NCBI RefSeq assembly: GCF_014697075.1 | Contig: NZ_JACJRE010000011.1 | Span: 1 to 64,000, forward strand | Origin: Tolypothrix sp. FACHB-123 | Lineage (GTDB): Bacteria > Cyanobacteriota > Cyanobacteriia > Cyanobacteriales > Nostocaceae | DNA length: 64,000 bases | Direction: 5' to 3' | Shown here: positions 17,700-25,725 of the stretch, in pieces | How the letters are laid out: each line of letters starts with the position of its first letter | How positions within the stretch are numbered: the stretch's first letter is position 1 | The notes under the pieces: model-generated | Databases searched by the model: none | What the model saw: the letters and a program-made list of their open reading frames with translations, nothing else | What the model was told of the DNA's origin: nothing | Program-made: the position numbers and the translations under genes

Positions 17700-18413
17700 A
17701 TGGATGTGGATGAAATTCTCAAACGTTATGCTGCTGGAGAACGTAGTTTTCCGCGAGTTAATTTACAAGAAGCAGAACTGACAAATGCAGTTTTAACAGG
17801 TGCCGATTTTAGTTATGCAGATTTACGTCAGACGCGCTTAGGCAAAACTAACTTGAGCAAAGCCGATCTCAGACAAGCAGACTTAAGTGAAGCGCTGCTC
17901 TGGGGTACAGATTTGAGTGATGCAGACTTATCTCGTGCTTTGCTGCGAGAAGCAGACTTAACCAGTGCAAAACTACTTCAGGCTAATTTAACAGAAGCTA
18001 ACTTAATTAAAGCTAGTTTATGTGGTGCTAATTTAACTGGTGCTACACTCTCCCGTTCTTTGCTATTCCAAGCCGACTTGCGTCCTAGTTCCGATCAGCG
18101 CACAGATTTAGGATATGCGATTTTAACCGAGGCTGATTTGAGCTACGCTGATTTGCGAGCCGCGATTATGCATCATGCAAAATTAGATAAAGCCAAATTG
18201 TGTCGCGCCAATTTAAGCCCAAGACTTCAATGGGGTGATCTGTCTACAGATTTATCTGGAGCCAGTTTACAAGGAGCAGATCTCAGCTACGCAAATCTTG
18301 ATGGTGCAATTTTGCGCAACGCGAATTTGCAAGGAGCAGACTTAACCGGAGCGAGTCTTGATGATGTTGACTTCCAAGGAGCAATTATGCCTGACGGTAC
18401 AATTCATGATTAA
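17700..18413 (+). CDS. pentapeptide-repeat protein
   Basis: The 237-residue product is almost wholly built of A(D/N)LXX repeats (ADFSYADLRQTRLGKTNLSK and so on), about 30 in number, which fold as a right-handed quadrilateral beta-helix. The first 20 residues (MDVDEILKRYAAGERSFPRV) are a short helical cap often seen in cyanobacterial members. Function in the family is varied and mostly unknown; a few mimic DNA and bind gyrase. No signal peptide or membrane segment is present, which suggests a cytoplasmic protein. A break in the repeats occurs near residues 125-140 (RPSSDQRTDLG), typical of a loop. Confidence 0.85.
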   Translation: MDVDEILKRYAAGERSFPRVNLQEAELTNAVLTGADFSYADLRQTRLGKTNLSKADLRQADLSEALLWGTDLSDADLSRALLREADLTSAKLLQANLTEANLIKASLCGANLTGATLSRSLLFQADLRPSSDQRTDLGYAILTEADLSYADLRAAIMHHAKLDKAKLCRANLSPRLQWGDLSTDLSGASLQGADLSYANLDGAILRNANLQGADLTGASLDDVDFQGAIMPDGTIHD

Positions 18414-18452
18414 GAATCGTTGCTCTGTGTAAATCAATTTTTGATTTTAGCC

Positions 18453-18553
18453 GTTGACAGTTGACAGTTGACAGTTGACAGTTGACAGTTGACAGTTGAC
18501 TGTTAACAACCTTTATTAGTAGTTTTGCAATTTAGATGCGTATTAGCTTATAG
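18453..18553. repeat. STRR element: (TTGACAG)n with a conserved flank, inverted copy
   Basis: About seven tandem TTGACAG heptamers run from 18453, followed by a unique flank that includes ATTTAGATGCGTATTAGCTTAT. Read on the minus strand this flank (GCTAATACGCATCTAAATTG) is nearly the same as those at 25565 and 33873, which are also next to heptamers. The far flank found in those copies is absent here. Confidence 0.65.
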
Positions 18554-18617
18554 ATATGTTGAGATTTCAAATTTTGCATTTTCAATCCCAAATTTAAAGT
18601 CTAAAATCTCAAATTCA

Positions 18618-18656
18618 GTGAATTACCCCACCCCACAAAGGGGATGGGGCTTCTTA
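18618..18656 (+). mobile_element. probable relic of an IS200/IS605-type element end
   Basis: The stretch GTGAATTACCCC ACCCC ACAAA GGGG ATGGGGCTTCTT forms a GC hairpin of the sort found at the right end of IS605/IS891 elements of cyanobacteria. No transposase or TnpB gene is adjacent. Recognition is from memory of such ends. Confidence 0.4.
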
Positions 18657-18874
18657 TCTTAAAGACAGATACTAATTTAGACACTTTACTTTGCTTGCTG
18701 GATCTACGTCTTCTATCCAATTAGTCCAAAAATCGTCAAATTAGCCATCATGAACTGCTGACATCAGAACAGATGAAAAAACTTGCTTCCCAGTTAACCG
18801 TGAACCGTCAACCGTTAACATAATTTGCAAGTCAGTTCTCTAGATACAGAAAATTGTCAGATAAGAAAAATTCA

Positions 18875-19141
18875 TTAGTCATAAAAGTTATCTATTCTTA
18901 AATCCCGCCAAATTTCCGAAACTTGCCAGCCTGAATTACCCACAGATTGAACTAGAGGATTGTCTCGCACGGGAATATAGTTAGGCTCTTGATAATTGAT
19001 ATCAAGTACTGGCGGCTGCTGAATCATAGGTTCTTGAATCTCAACAGTATCGGCTGTTAAAGTCGGCTGTGATAAATCTTCTTGTGTTTCTGGCTTTGGC
19101 AGAATGGGCTTTTCAATTCTTTTGACGAGTTGGATATCCAT
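18875..19141 (-). CDS. small hypothetical protein, proline/glutamate-rich
   Basis: Starting at the internal ATG (19141), the product has 88 residues: MDIQLVKRIEKPILPKPE, then a flexible P/Q/T-rich stretch, and ending GWQVSEIWRDLRIDNFYD, an aromatic and acidic tail that could be a docking segment. A longer reading would start with GTG at 19204 and add 21 hydrophobic residues (LFLILVQRIIFLS); that start has a weak ribosome site and looks like chance. I do not recognise the family. Its convergent or divergent neighbours give no hint. Confidence 0.5.
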   Translation of the reverse strand: MDIQLVKRIEKPILPKPETQEDLSQPTLTADTVEIQEPMIQQPPVLDINYQEPNYIPVRDNPLVQSVGNSGWQVSEIWRDLRIDNFYD

Positions 19142-19490
19142 TGAGGTTTCAATTGTATGATTTGACAAAAAAATAATTCTCTGAACGAGAATTAAGAACA
19201 GCACAATCTAGTCTTTCCCAAACTAACAGATAAATCCGTAAAAAGTTTTTGTAAAGTTTGGTTTTGAAAATTACTTAAGCTAGTCTAGGATACAACAAAA
19301 TCATCCCTGAGGAAATCATAACTTAGGTATAGCCAAAGGTAACCACTAGATTTTTTGACTAGCGATCGCACTAATTTTATCGTCAAACCTAGAAAATGGA
19401 CGATGGAGCATAATTATCACAACTATTGCGATCGCATTCCCAAATCCGAGCTAATGTAAAAATTATGATACAACTGTAAACAACTGGCTT
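19142..19490. other. divergent promoter region of the small protein and the N-demethylase-like gene
   Basis: About 350 bases with two HIP1-type sites (GCGATCGC at about 19364 and GCGATCGC at about 19428) but no clear hairpin or dyad. It should contain the promoters of both flanking genes. Confidence 0.4.
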
Positions 19491-20492
19491 GTGGAAACCC
19501 AGAAAGTTGAAGTCTCTAATAGTCCGGCTTGCTACTTCCCGTTAATGAATGGACGCTACGAAGTCAAACCAGGAATGATGGCGTTGGATTCCTGTTTGGG
19601 TAACGGTGAAGTTGATAAACAGGTATTTCAAATCGATCAAAATTTTGCTGATTACCGCCAGGCTAAACTTATAGCCCGTGGCGAACGGTTAAGTAAATAC
19701 TATCAGACTTATAAATATACTAATGCTGTGGCAGGTGCGATCGCTCGTTTGATAGTTGAGCGTCTCACGCAAGATTATCCACAATATTTTAGCTACCAAC
19801 AATCAACGGCTAATACTTTGATATTTCATAGCCAACTTACCAGAGAAACCCTTTATTTTAATGCAGACTGGCAATTACAGCGAGTCGAAAATAGTGCAGT
19901 TTTTCCCGCTTACACTTCTAGCATCGATGCTTTAGCAGCCCAGATACAAGAAGACTTGACAGTTATTTGTCGTGGTAGCGATGGTTGCAATTGGTTGAGT
20001 GCGGTTCATTTATGTTATCCCAATCATTGGGCGGCTGAGGAAAAAATCGGTAAAGATTTTGCGGCGATACATCAACCTGTAGCAGGTATGGAAAAAATTA
20101 ATCGTCGGGGAGATGCGATCGTCAATACAATGATTGCTAGAAAACCAATGGTGCGCTTTGCGTGGGGTTTGAGTACCGACATGCGCCTAAACCACCATCC
20201 CCAACCACCTGCTAATTTATCAGTTAGCCAATGGGAGGGTAGAAGCTTCGATCCTCAAAATCCCCAGCTTTACTTGCGAATTGAACGACAAGTAATTTGG
20301 GGATTACCAGAATATGAAACCGCATTATTTACTATTCGTACTTATTTTAGAGATTGTCGCTTAATCAAAAAAGATTCACTGTTAAGAGATAAGTTGTGTA
20401 CTGCAATTGCATCTATGTCACCAGAATCCCTATTTTATAAGGGATTAGCAGAAAGTAAAGTTAGTATTTTACATTGGCTCAACGCAGTTTAA
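19491..20492 (+). CDS. DUF3445 haem-dependent oxidative N-demethylase-like protein
   Basis: The 333-residue product, starting with GTG, fits the family once called DUF3445 and now named haem-dependent oxidative N-demethylase. Visible landmarks are ACYFPLMNGRYEVKPGMMAL at the start, LTVICRGSDGCNWLSAVHLCYPNHW (residues 155-180) and QHVIW-like RIERQVIWGLPEYETALFTIRTY (residues 250-280). Family members bind haem and oxidise methylamines in some bacteria; the cyanobacterial substrate is not known. No accessory ferredoxin or reductase is next to it. The convergent neighbour is an amine oxidase, perhaps only by chance. Confidence 0.72.
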   Translation: METQKVEVSNSPACYFPLMNGRYEVKPGMMALDSCLGNGEVDKQVFQIDQNFADYRQAKLIARGERLSKYYQTYKYTNAVAGAIARLIVERLTQDYPQYFSYQQSTANTLIFHSQLTRETLYFNADWQLQRVENSAVFPAYTSSIDALAAQIQEDLTVICRGSDGCNWLSAVHLCYPNHWAAEEKIGKDFAAIHQPVAGMEKINRRGDAIVNTMIARKPMVRFAWGLSTDMRLNHHPQPPANLSVSQWEGRSFDPQNPQLYLRIERQVIWGLPEYETALFTIRTYFRDCRLIKKDSLLRDKLCTAIASMSPESLFYKGLAESKVSILHWLNAV

Positions 20493-20568
20493 CTAATTAG
20501 CAAATGCGGAATTTTAGTCAATTTTAAAATTGCGATCGCCTGATAATTCATCATATAATTTATTCCCA

Positions 20569-22185
20569 TTATCTGCTAAAAATTTTCATAATTTGTGCTG
20601 CTGCATTCACACCGGAAATTGCAGCGCCTTCCATAAAACCTTGCCATTCATAGAATGAGTTAGTATGTTCTCCAGCAAAGTAAATATTATCTACTGATTT
20701 GCCTTCATAACCAGCAATTGTTGTAAAGTAACCAGGTTGATTACAGGTATAACTTCCTTTAGTTAATGGATTTAATGACCAATTTTCTAAATACCCTAGA
20801 TATGCATTATTTTTAATCCGCACATCGGAAATATCTGCACCAGGAAAGACAAACTTTAAGTCATTGATAAATCTAGCAATTTCCTGTTGTAAATTTTTTG
20901 GGTTAATTCCTGCACCTAAATTACCACCAGTATAATTTGTTAATACTGCCTGGTTATTTGTAGCTTTGCTAGGGTTAGTTTCCCAAGTACCTTGAATATT
21001 GGGTAGATTAGCATAGGCACTACCATTACTACCAAGGTTAACCCAAGGACGATTATTAAAACCTACCTGCAATTTTGAGTTAGTTCCATAAACTAAATTA
21101 TTGATTGCATTTAATTTCCACTGGGGAAGTTTGAGTCCTTTTAAATCTACTTCTCGCAAAATGGAGAAAGGTAGAGAAAATACAACTGCATCAAATTTTT
21201 CACTCCAACCATTGTTGAAATTTAGTTCAATTTTACCAGCACTATCTTTTCTCGCAGCAATTAACTTTTTACCATACTGAATCTGCCCTAATAAACGCTT
21301 ACCTAATTCTTCAACAATCTGTTGATTACCGCCGATTACATGATAACGCTCATCGCTAAATACACCAAAAGGGCGAAATTTTGAACGTTTATCCGCATGA
21401 ATAAATAGTAGAAAACTCAAACAACTTTGTTGGTTAATTTCTCGACCATATTCACCAATGTATGCCGATTGAATTACATTCTTGAGTAATGTTCCTGCAC
21501 TACGACTATCAAGATAATCTTCGAGATTGATAAAGTCTAATAGTCGCTCATGGGGAGTGAAATTATCCGCAGTAGGTTGTGCAATACTGCGTAAATCAGT
21601 TTGCATAGCGCTAACAAAAGCGCGGTACTCATCAACTACTGCTGATTCAGCATAACGTTGACCGTTAAAGTAATAAAATACTTCTCCAGGTTCCTTTGAT
21701 AAATCTTCTACTTGTAACTTAAATTCCTTGACATATCCCAACATTGTCTTGTGGAGATTGTCTATAAATTCGCCGCCTATTTCAGCAACTTGATTAGGGA
21801 ATAAACCACTCAGTGAGTAGCAGCGTCCCCCTACTCGGTCGCTAGCTTCGTAAATAGTCGCTTTAATTCCTTGACGTTGGAGTTCGTAGCCACAAGCGAG
21901 TCCTGATAAACCAGCGCCAACAATAGCTATCTTGGCATCTATGGAAGCAGGTGCAGCTAAAGTACGATGAACATAACCCGACCCTACACCAATTGTGCCA
22001 CCAACTATTGTCAATTTCCCTACATCAGTCAGAAATTGTCGTCGCTTAGTCCTACGCAATGATATCAGTTCTTCAAGTTGACTAATGCGTTCAATACCCT
22101 CACTGGTAGAAATATTATGCTGTTGACAATAGCGGACAATCCCCAAGGTGCGGGCTAGTCTTCTAAATATTGGTGAATGGCTCAT
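20569..22185 (-). CDS. flavin amine oxidase (L-amino-acid/monoamine oxidase type) with Tat signal
   Basis: The start at 22185 (MSHSPIFRRLARTLG) gives 538 residues; the open frame extends further but the extra part does not resemble a protein. A twin-arginine signal lies at residues about 50-80 (RRTKRRQFLTDVGKL then a hydrophobic glycine-rich stretch to AAP). It is followed by the FAD motif KIAIVGAGLSGLACGYELQ and DRVGGRCYSLSG. The C-terminal FAD motif is NIYFAGEHTNSFYEWQGFMEGA. These match L-amino-acid oxidase/MAO enzymes, which deaminate amines to aldehydes or keto acids with hydrogen peroxide. Export by Tat as a folded holoenzyme is inferred. An N-terminal helical segment before the signal is unusual. 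Confidence 0.8.
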   Translation of the reverse strand: MSHSPIFRRLARTLGIVRYCQQHNISTSEGIERISQLEELISLRRTKRRQFLTDVGKLTIVGGTIGVGSGYVHRTLAAPASIDAKIAIVGAGLSGLACGYELQRQGIKATIYEASDRVGGRCYSLSGLFPNQVAEIGGEFIDNLHKTMLGYVKEFKLQVEDLSKEPGEVFYYFNGQRYAESAVVDEYRAFVSAMQTDLRSIAQPTADNFTPHERLLDFINLEDYLDSRSAGTLLKNVIQSAYIGEYGREINQQSCLSFLLFIHADKRSKFRPFGVFSDERYHVIGGNQQIVEELGKRLLGQIQYGKKLIAARKDSAGKIELNFNNGWSEKFDAVVFSLPFSILREVDLKGLKLPQWKLNAINNLVYGTNSKLQVGFNNRPWVNLGSNGSAYANLPNIQGTWETNPSKATNNQAVLTNYTGGNLGAGINPKNLQQEIARFINDLKFVFPGADISDVRIKNNAYLGYLENWSLNPLTKGSYTCNQPGYFTTIAGYEGKSVDNIYFAGEHTNSFYEWQGFMEGAAISGVNAAAQIMKIFSR

Positions 22186-22786
22186 TACTGAGTTTTTTTG
22201 GTATAAATATCTTTGTAAGTATAGTTCTAATCCAAGTGTATTGGGTACTATATCTGAGTCAAAATCAGTATATGCAAGCCTAAAGCCAAAAATAATTTTT
22301 ATTAAATTTGTTGTAAATAATACAATTATATCTATGCAAAATTGAGTTGACTGGGTCACTTTAGTGCGGGGAGTGTCAACTTCGCCTTTTGCGACTCGCA
22401 AATTAAGTTTTTGACTCGCAAACTAAGTTTCTGACTCGCAAACTAAGTTTCTGACTCGCAAATTAAGTTTTTGACTCGCAAATTAAGTTTTTGACTCGCA
22501 AACTAAGTTTTTGACTCGCAAACTAAGTTTCTGACTCGCAAACTAAGTTTCTGACTCGCAAACTAAGTTTTTGACTCGCAAATTAAGTTTTTGATTCATA
22601 TATCAGCTTCACAACTTATAAACCAGTTTTTCTGAACTTATTTCAGCAAATCTATCCGTATTTATCCAGATTGCTAATACTCACGCCTTGAAAGTTCTGT
22701 AACTTCACTCAGGCTGGTGCATCTGCTAGTTGCGTATCGTAATGATATCTCAATAACTCTGTTGAAAATCCAAACAGGAAAACTTT
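22186..22786. other. divergent region between amine oxidase and small-protein gene, containing a tandem array
   Basis: About 600 bases. The centre holds the 20-bp tandem array listed at 22393-22592. The promoters of both flanking genes must lie beside it. The bases 22600-22786 contain no other repeat. Confidence 0.4.
22393..22592. repeat. tandem array A: ten copies of a 20-bp unit
   Basis: The unit is GACTCGCAAACTAAGTTTCT with variation only at two or three positions (C/T in AAA(C/T)TAAG, and T/C in TTT(T/C)T). Ten copies run head to tail, with a decayed eleventh. Both strands carry a stop in every frame cycle of 60 bases, so it is not coding. Each unit holds one T-run and one A-run, so these are repeated about every two helical turns, as expected for bent DNA. 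It ends 194 bases before the gene at 22787. Confidence 0.9.
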
Positions 22787-23155
22787 ATGGCGCAACGCAA
22801 ACGCAACTCCCCCGCACTTACTAAAGCTGAACGACGGATTGAAGGAATGGAGATGATTCATCCTAAATTAGACTTTGGTAATGGCTTATCAATCGCTACT
22901 TACAACGCCAAAGTTCGGGAGATCCGAGAAAAGCTAGCCGCCTACAATCAAGCACGAGCGCTGGTAGATAAGACACAAAATGCATTAGTAGAAGCAGAAC
23001 GTGAGTTAAATACTTTCACCGAACAAATGCTGCTGAGTGTTGCATCTCGCTATGGCAAAAGTAGTGATGAGTATGGGATGGCTGGTGGAACCCGCAAGTT
23101 AGATCGAAGGAAAACACGTTCGTCAGTAAATCAAACAGCGATATCTGCACAGTGA
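22787..23155 (+). CDS. small helical protein of unknown function, paralogue of the protein at 63083
   Basis: The 122-residue product is mainly alpha-helical with a basic start (AQRKRNSPALTKAERR) and a basic tail (GTRKLDRRKTRSS). Its centre reads LDFGNGLSIATYNAKVREIREKLAAYNQ, then a long coiled-coil-like helix, then LLSVASRYGKSSDEYGMAGGTRK. A second gene at 63083 encodes the same arrangement: LDLGHGLTIEAY, ML.GIAS.YGK, EY..AGG. Such proteins occur in several bacteria as far as I recall, with no known function. A good ribosome site (AGGAAAA, 7 bases) precedes the ATG. Both paralogues have a short-unit tandem array upstream. Confidence 0.72.
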   Translation: MAQRKRNSPALTKAERRIEGMEMIHPKLDFGNGLSIATYNAKVREIREKLAAYNQARALVDKTQNALVEAERELNTFTEQMLLSVASRYGKSSDEYGMAGGTRKLDRRKTRSSVNQTAISAQ

Positions 23156-23426
23156 TTGTGAAAACAAATTATTGATTGGCGTTAAAAGCGATCGCCTGAT
23201 TATATTTAATAGTGCGATCGCTTATCTATGTCAACAAATAACAACAATAGCTAAATCTGCTAACAGTGAATTACAAAAGTAAAGTTGCATGACTCGCTAA
23301 ACTCAGACAGCTTCTTACTTAAGGTAGATAAAATTATTACAGCTCACTCTCTTGTGATAGATAGAAAATTCTCGTATTTACCTCATAATAGCTTTGTGTG
23401 TAATACATCATCTTAGGGCTTGAAGT
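23156..23426. other. 3' region between the small gene and a terminator-like hairpin
   Basis: About 270 bases with two GCGATCGC sites (near 23188 and 23214) flanking AT-rich sequence. No open frame is seen. It may be a long 3' untranslated region or hold a small RNA ending at the hairpin at 23427. Confidence 0.35.
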
Positions 23427-23456
23427 CACTCCAAAAACTCCTTGGAGTGGCATTTT
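23427..23456 (+). terminator. intrinsic terminator
   Basis: CACTCCAA and TTGGAGTG form a perfect 8-bp stem with a 7-base loop, followed by GCATTTTTA. This is the textbook shape on the plus strand. It lies 270 bases past the small gene's stop, so it may end that transcript or an unseen small RNA. Confidence 0.65.
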
Positions 23457-23503
23457 TATGTACTAATAAAATAGAAGCTAGAGTATCAAATTTACATTCT
23501 GCT

Positions 23504-23698
23504 TCATTTGCCTTGTCTGGATTTAACTATAAGATTCTGTAATACACTCAGCATCATCAAAATATAACTACTAAGAATAGCTATACTTAAAGTAAAAAAT
23601 GTAGGTAAATTATATGCCTCAACTAAATCTACCAGCATATTTTTGGCTGCAATACTAAAAGTTAGACTAGCTATAAAAGCTATAATGTTCTTGATCAA
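23504..23698 (-). CDS. small two-helix membrane protein
   Basis: The 64-residue product has two hydrophobic stretches: IIAFIASLTFSIAAKNMLV (residues 4-22) and FFTLSIAILSSYILMMLSVL (residues 34-53), joined by a short polar loop, and a basic end (KSRQGK). The start is TTG, but a clear AGGA lies 7 bases upstream, which favours translation. It has no recognisable family. The composition of membrane segments in an AT-rich stretch can arise by chance, so confidence is limited. Confidence 0.4.
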   Translation of the reverse strand: MIKNIIAFIASLTFSIAAKNMLVDLVEAYNLPTFFTLSIAILSSYILMMLSVLQNLIVKSRQGK

Positions 23699-24180
23699 AG
23701 CATTATCCTAAATATATTAGATGCAGGCTGATTTAATTAATAAAAGATAAACTTAGCTCAAGACTGTAATCGCCGTTACCTAATAAATTGCCAAGCTTGT
23801 TATTTGGATTCGTTTTATATTTTATTTGAGAATGCTCGCTGCTTTAACTATTAAACTTGTTACCAATACTTATTAAGTAATAATTAACCCGCTCTCATCA
23901 ATTGTAAGGATTTCAGCCAACAATGGCAGTTTTATAAAGGATAAATAATTAAAAAAATAACCAATTTGTTGAGGTGTGAGAAAATAATAAAATCACGACA
24001 TTCTCAATATTTAGGAATAAAGCAATTTTTCAACTCTGTTAGATGAGCGCTCTTAGGGACTTCCAACTAAAAAAATATGCCATCACTGTGTAGGCAGGGG
24101 GCAGGGGAAAAAAATAGTTGTGTTGAGTCCAGACATTGGAATTATGTACAGCAGATTGCCAGTTGATGAGGTACAGATTA
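23699..24180. other. AT-rich intergenic region, no gene seen
   Basis: About 480 bases between the small membrane protein and the cluster of miniature repeats. No open frame, hairpin or repeat of note except a G-rich GGCAGGGGGCAGGGG stretch near 24094. Confidence 0.35.
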
Positions 24181-24192
24181 TCGTTGATTGTA

Positions 24193-24216
24193 GGGGCACT
24201 GGCACTGCCATGCCCC
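24193..24216. repeat. GGGGCA...TGCCCC palindrome, copy 1
   Basis: A palindromic unit of the GGGGCA-TGGCA-TGCCA-TGCCCC type, here with two variant bases. Related copies lie at 24327 (variant), 29451, 29618 and 29856, preceded or followed by TGTAG/CTACA. Confidence 0.6.
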
Positions 24217-24280
24217 GAAGTGTGTACCTCATTTACCTGAAATATACTGTATTGTTTGGAGTTCCCTTAAATAAGCTAAA

Positions 24281-24384
24281 TAATACCAATTCAAATAATG
24301 TTTGCGATACATCAATATATTCTAGAGGGCAAGGCATTGCCTTGCCCCTACAATCTGTCGCATTCTTTTTTCAAATTGGTATAA
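24281..24384. repeat. miniature element, TAATACCAATT family, copy 2
   Basis: Terminal inverted repeats TAATACCAATTCAAAT and TTTCAAATTGGTATAA enclose about 70 bases, including a palindrome of the GGGCAAGGCA/TGCCTTGCCC type at 24327-24347. No coding capacity. Confidence 0.65.
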
Positions 24385-24400
24385 CTTATCTTAATTGAGC

Positions 24401-24472
24401 TAGGACTTACGTAAGTTACAAAAAATCAAAATCTTTTCTCTGTATTCAGTGACTTTCTATGCGTAAGTCCTA
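24401..24472. mobile_element. 72-bp miniature inverted-repeat element with TAGGACTTACG ends
   Basis: TAGGACTTACGTA at the left pairs with TGCGTAAGTCCTA at the right (12 of 13 bases). The short AT-rich middle has no coding capacity. Elements with these ends are common in filamentous cyanobacteria as far as I recall, and are thought to be moved by a transposase in trans. Confidence 0.6.
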
Positions 24473-24505
24473 ACTTGTTACAAATGCTCAAACACCGAAT
24501 TAAAT

Positions 24506-25435
24506 TTAAACCGTGCTACGAATTACTTCGCTAATAGTTTTACCAACTAATTTATTATCCCAATAGCTACCATGCGCTTCGCCACCCCATAATAATGGTA
24601 GTAGTTTCTGTCTAAAAGGCATGTTAAATACATTGCCTTTATCGGTGATGACATCTTTTATATCTACATAGTCCTTGCTGCTGGCTAAAAGCATGGGCTT
24701 GAGTCCTTCTAAGGGGTAAGCAATGGGATCGCCGGGATGAGCAAAATTGCACCAAGCTAGGGGTTTTTGTCGCAAGTTATATAAGTTGGCTAACAGGGTG
24801 CTGAGTTCGGGTGTGAGATCGTGAGTACTAACGCCGTTAACGTTACCGCTAATATTCAGTAGGCTAAATAATGCCAATGGCGAACCCATTGTATGAACAC
24901 TAGCGATGGGAATTCCGCTTTGAGGATTGGGATCTAAACCAAAAAGAATGTTACGCAGTGCTTTGACGCTGTTTCGCACCGACTCATCTAGAATGGGATC
25001 TTCCCAACGACGCGCGAAGAGAATGTCAAATAAGATAACTGTACCCCAACTATGGGTAATGAGATGTAAGCGATCGCTTGTTTGCACATTTGTCAGTTGA
25101 CTTAAAGCTTGCTGTTGAAATCTTTGCACTACCTGTGTACCTACATGGCGACTCAAGTAAAGTGCTGCATCCCCGACAAATTCAAGTATTTGTTCTGTGC
25201 GAAAATCTTTAAACCAAAATTCATTCCACTTGGAAGAAGCTTCTATTCTGGTGACTAATTCCTGTTGTGCGGGTAAATTTAAATCTCCCCAGAAAAAGAA
25301 AATTGGCTTAATCGTCCGCGACTTATCGGTAATTGACTCCTGAATGCCCTTCACTAAAAGCCGGCATAATTCTTCAAATACCTTTTGATCGTAAACTTTA
25401 ACACCATGAACAAACAAAATGTAATCGGTAGGCAT
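24506..25435 (-). CDS. alpha/beta-hydrolase-fold esterase or lipase-like protein
   Basis: The 309-residue product begins with the first strand and oxyanion turn ILFVHGVKVYDQ. The nucleophile elbow LITHSWGTVIL (Ser near residue 129) follows. An acid (FAHPGDPIAYPLE, about residue 233) and a His (GGEAHGSYWDN, about 290) complete a plausible triad. No signal peptide is visible, so it is likely cytoplasmic. Substrate is unknown; the family includes lipases, esterases and PGAP1-like proteins. It is a stand-alone gene between repeat clusters. Confidence 0.72.
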   Translation of the reverse strand: MPTDYILFVHGVKVYDQKVFEELCRLLVKGIQESITDKSRTIKPIFFFWGDLNLPAQQELVTRIEASSKWNEFWFKDFRTEQILEFVGDAALYLSRHVGTQVVQRFQQQALSQLTNVQTSDRLHLITHSWGTVILFDILFARRWEDPILDESVRNSVKALRNILFGLDPNPQSGIPIASVHTMGSPLALFSLLNISGNVNGVSTHDLTPELSTLLANLYNLRQKPLAWCNFAHPGDPIAYPLEGLKPMLLASSKDYVDIKDVITDKGNVFNMPFRQKLLPLLWGGEAHGSYWDNKLVGKTISEVIRSTV

Positions 25436-25564
25436 TTTATTTAGTCCTCACAACGACTTTATATAGAATCCAACTTGTGAGCTAAAAAATGCGGACGCGA
25501 TCGCAAAATATCACAAAATGGGCATGGGGCATTGGGCATTGATAATTTTCCTGCTTCTTTTCTC

Positions 25565-25656
25565 AGCTAATGCGCATCTAAATCCCATAAGAACCGTCAA
25601 CCGTCAACCGTCAACAACCCTCACAATAGATTGTGCAACTTAAAAGCAGATTAGCC
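25565..25656. repeat. STRR element, copy 2, with both conserved flanks
   Basis: It starts GCTAATGCGCATCTAAAT, has three AACCGTC heptamers, then CCTCACAATAGATTGTGCAA and CTTAAAAGCAGATTAGCC. The same order is found at 33873-33981. The outer ends (GCTAAT.CGC / GC.GATTAGC) are an imperfect inverted repeat. It ends 70 bases before glyS. Confidence 0.7.
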
Positions 25657-25725
25657 TATCCCAATCCTTCGGCATAATAGGCAAGGTAAACTGTTGAAAC
25701 TGGCTGTTTTGCAAAAGAATGTCCT

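Larger units (their letters stand above)
18414..18874. other. repeat-rich intergenic region
   Basis: It holds a heptamer-containing element (18453-18553), a relic of an IS200/605-type end (18618-18656) and, near 18790-18820, degenerate AACCGTCAACCGT repeats. No gene was seen. Confidence 0.5.

Noticed and set aside
24120-24398. A 92-codon plus-strand frame
   Set aside because: It is made of two palindromic repeats and a miniature element and has no protein-like character.
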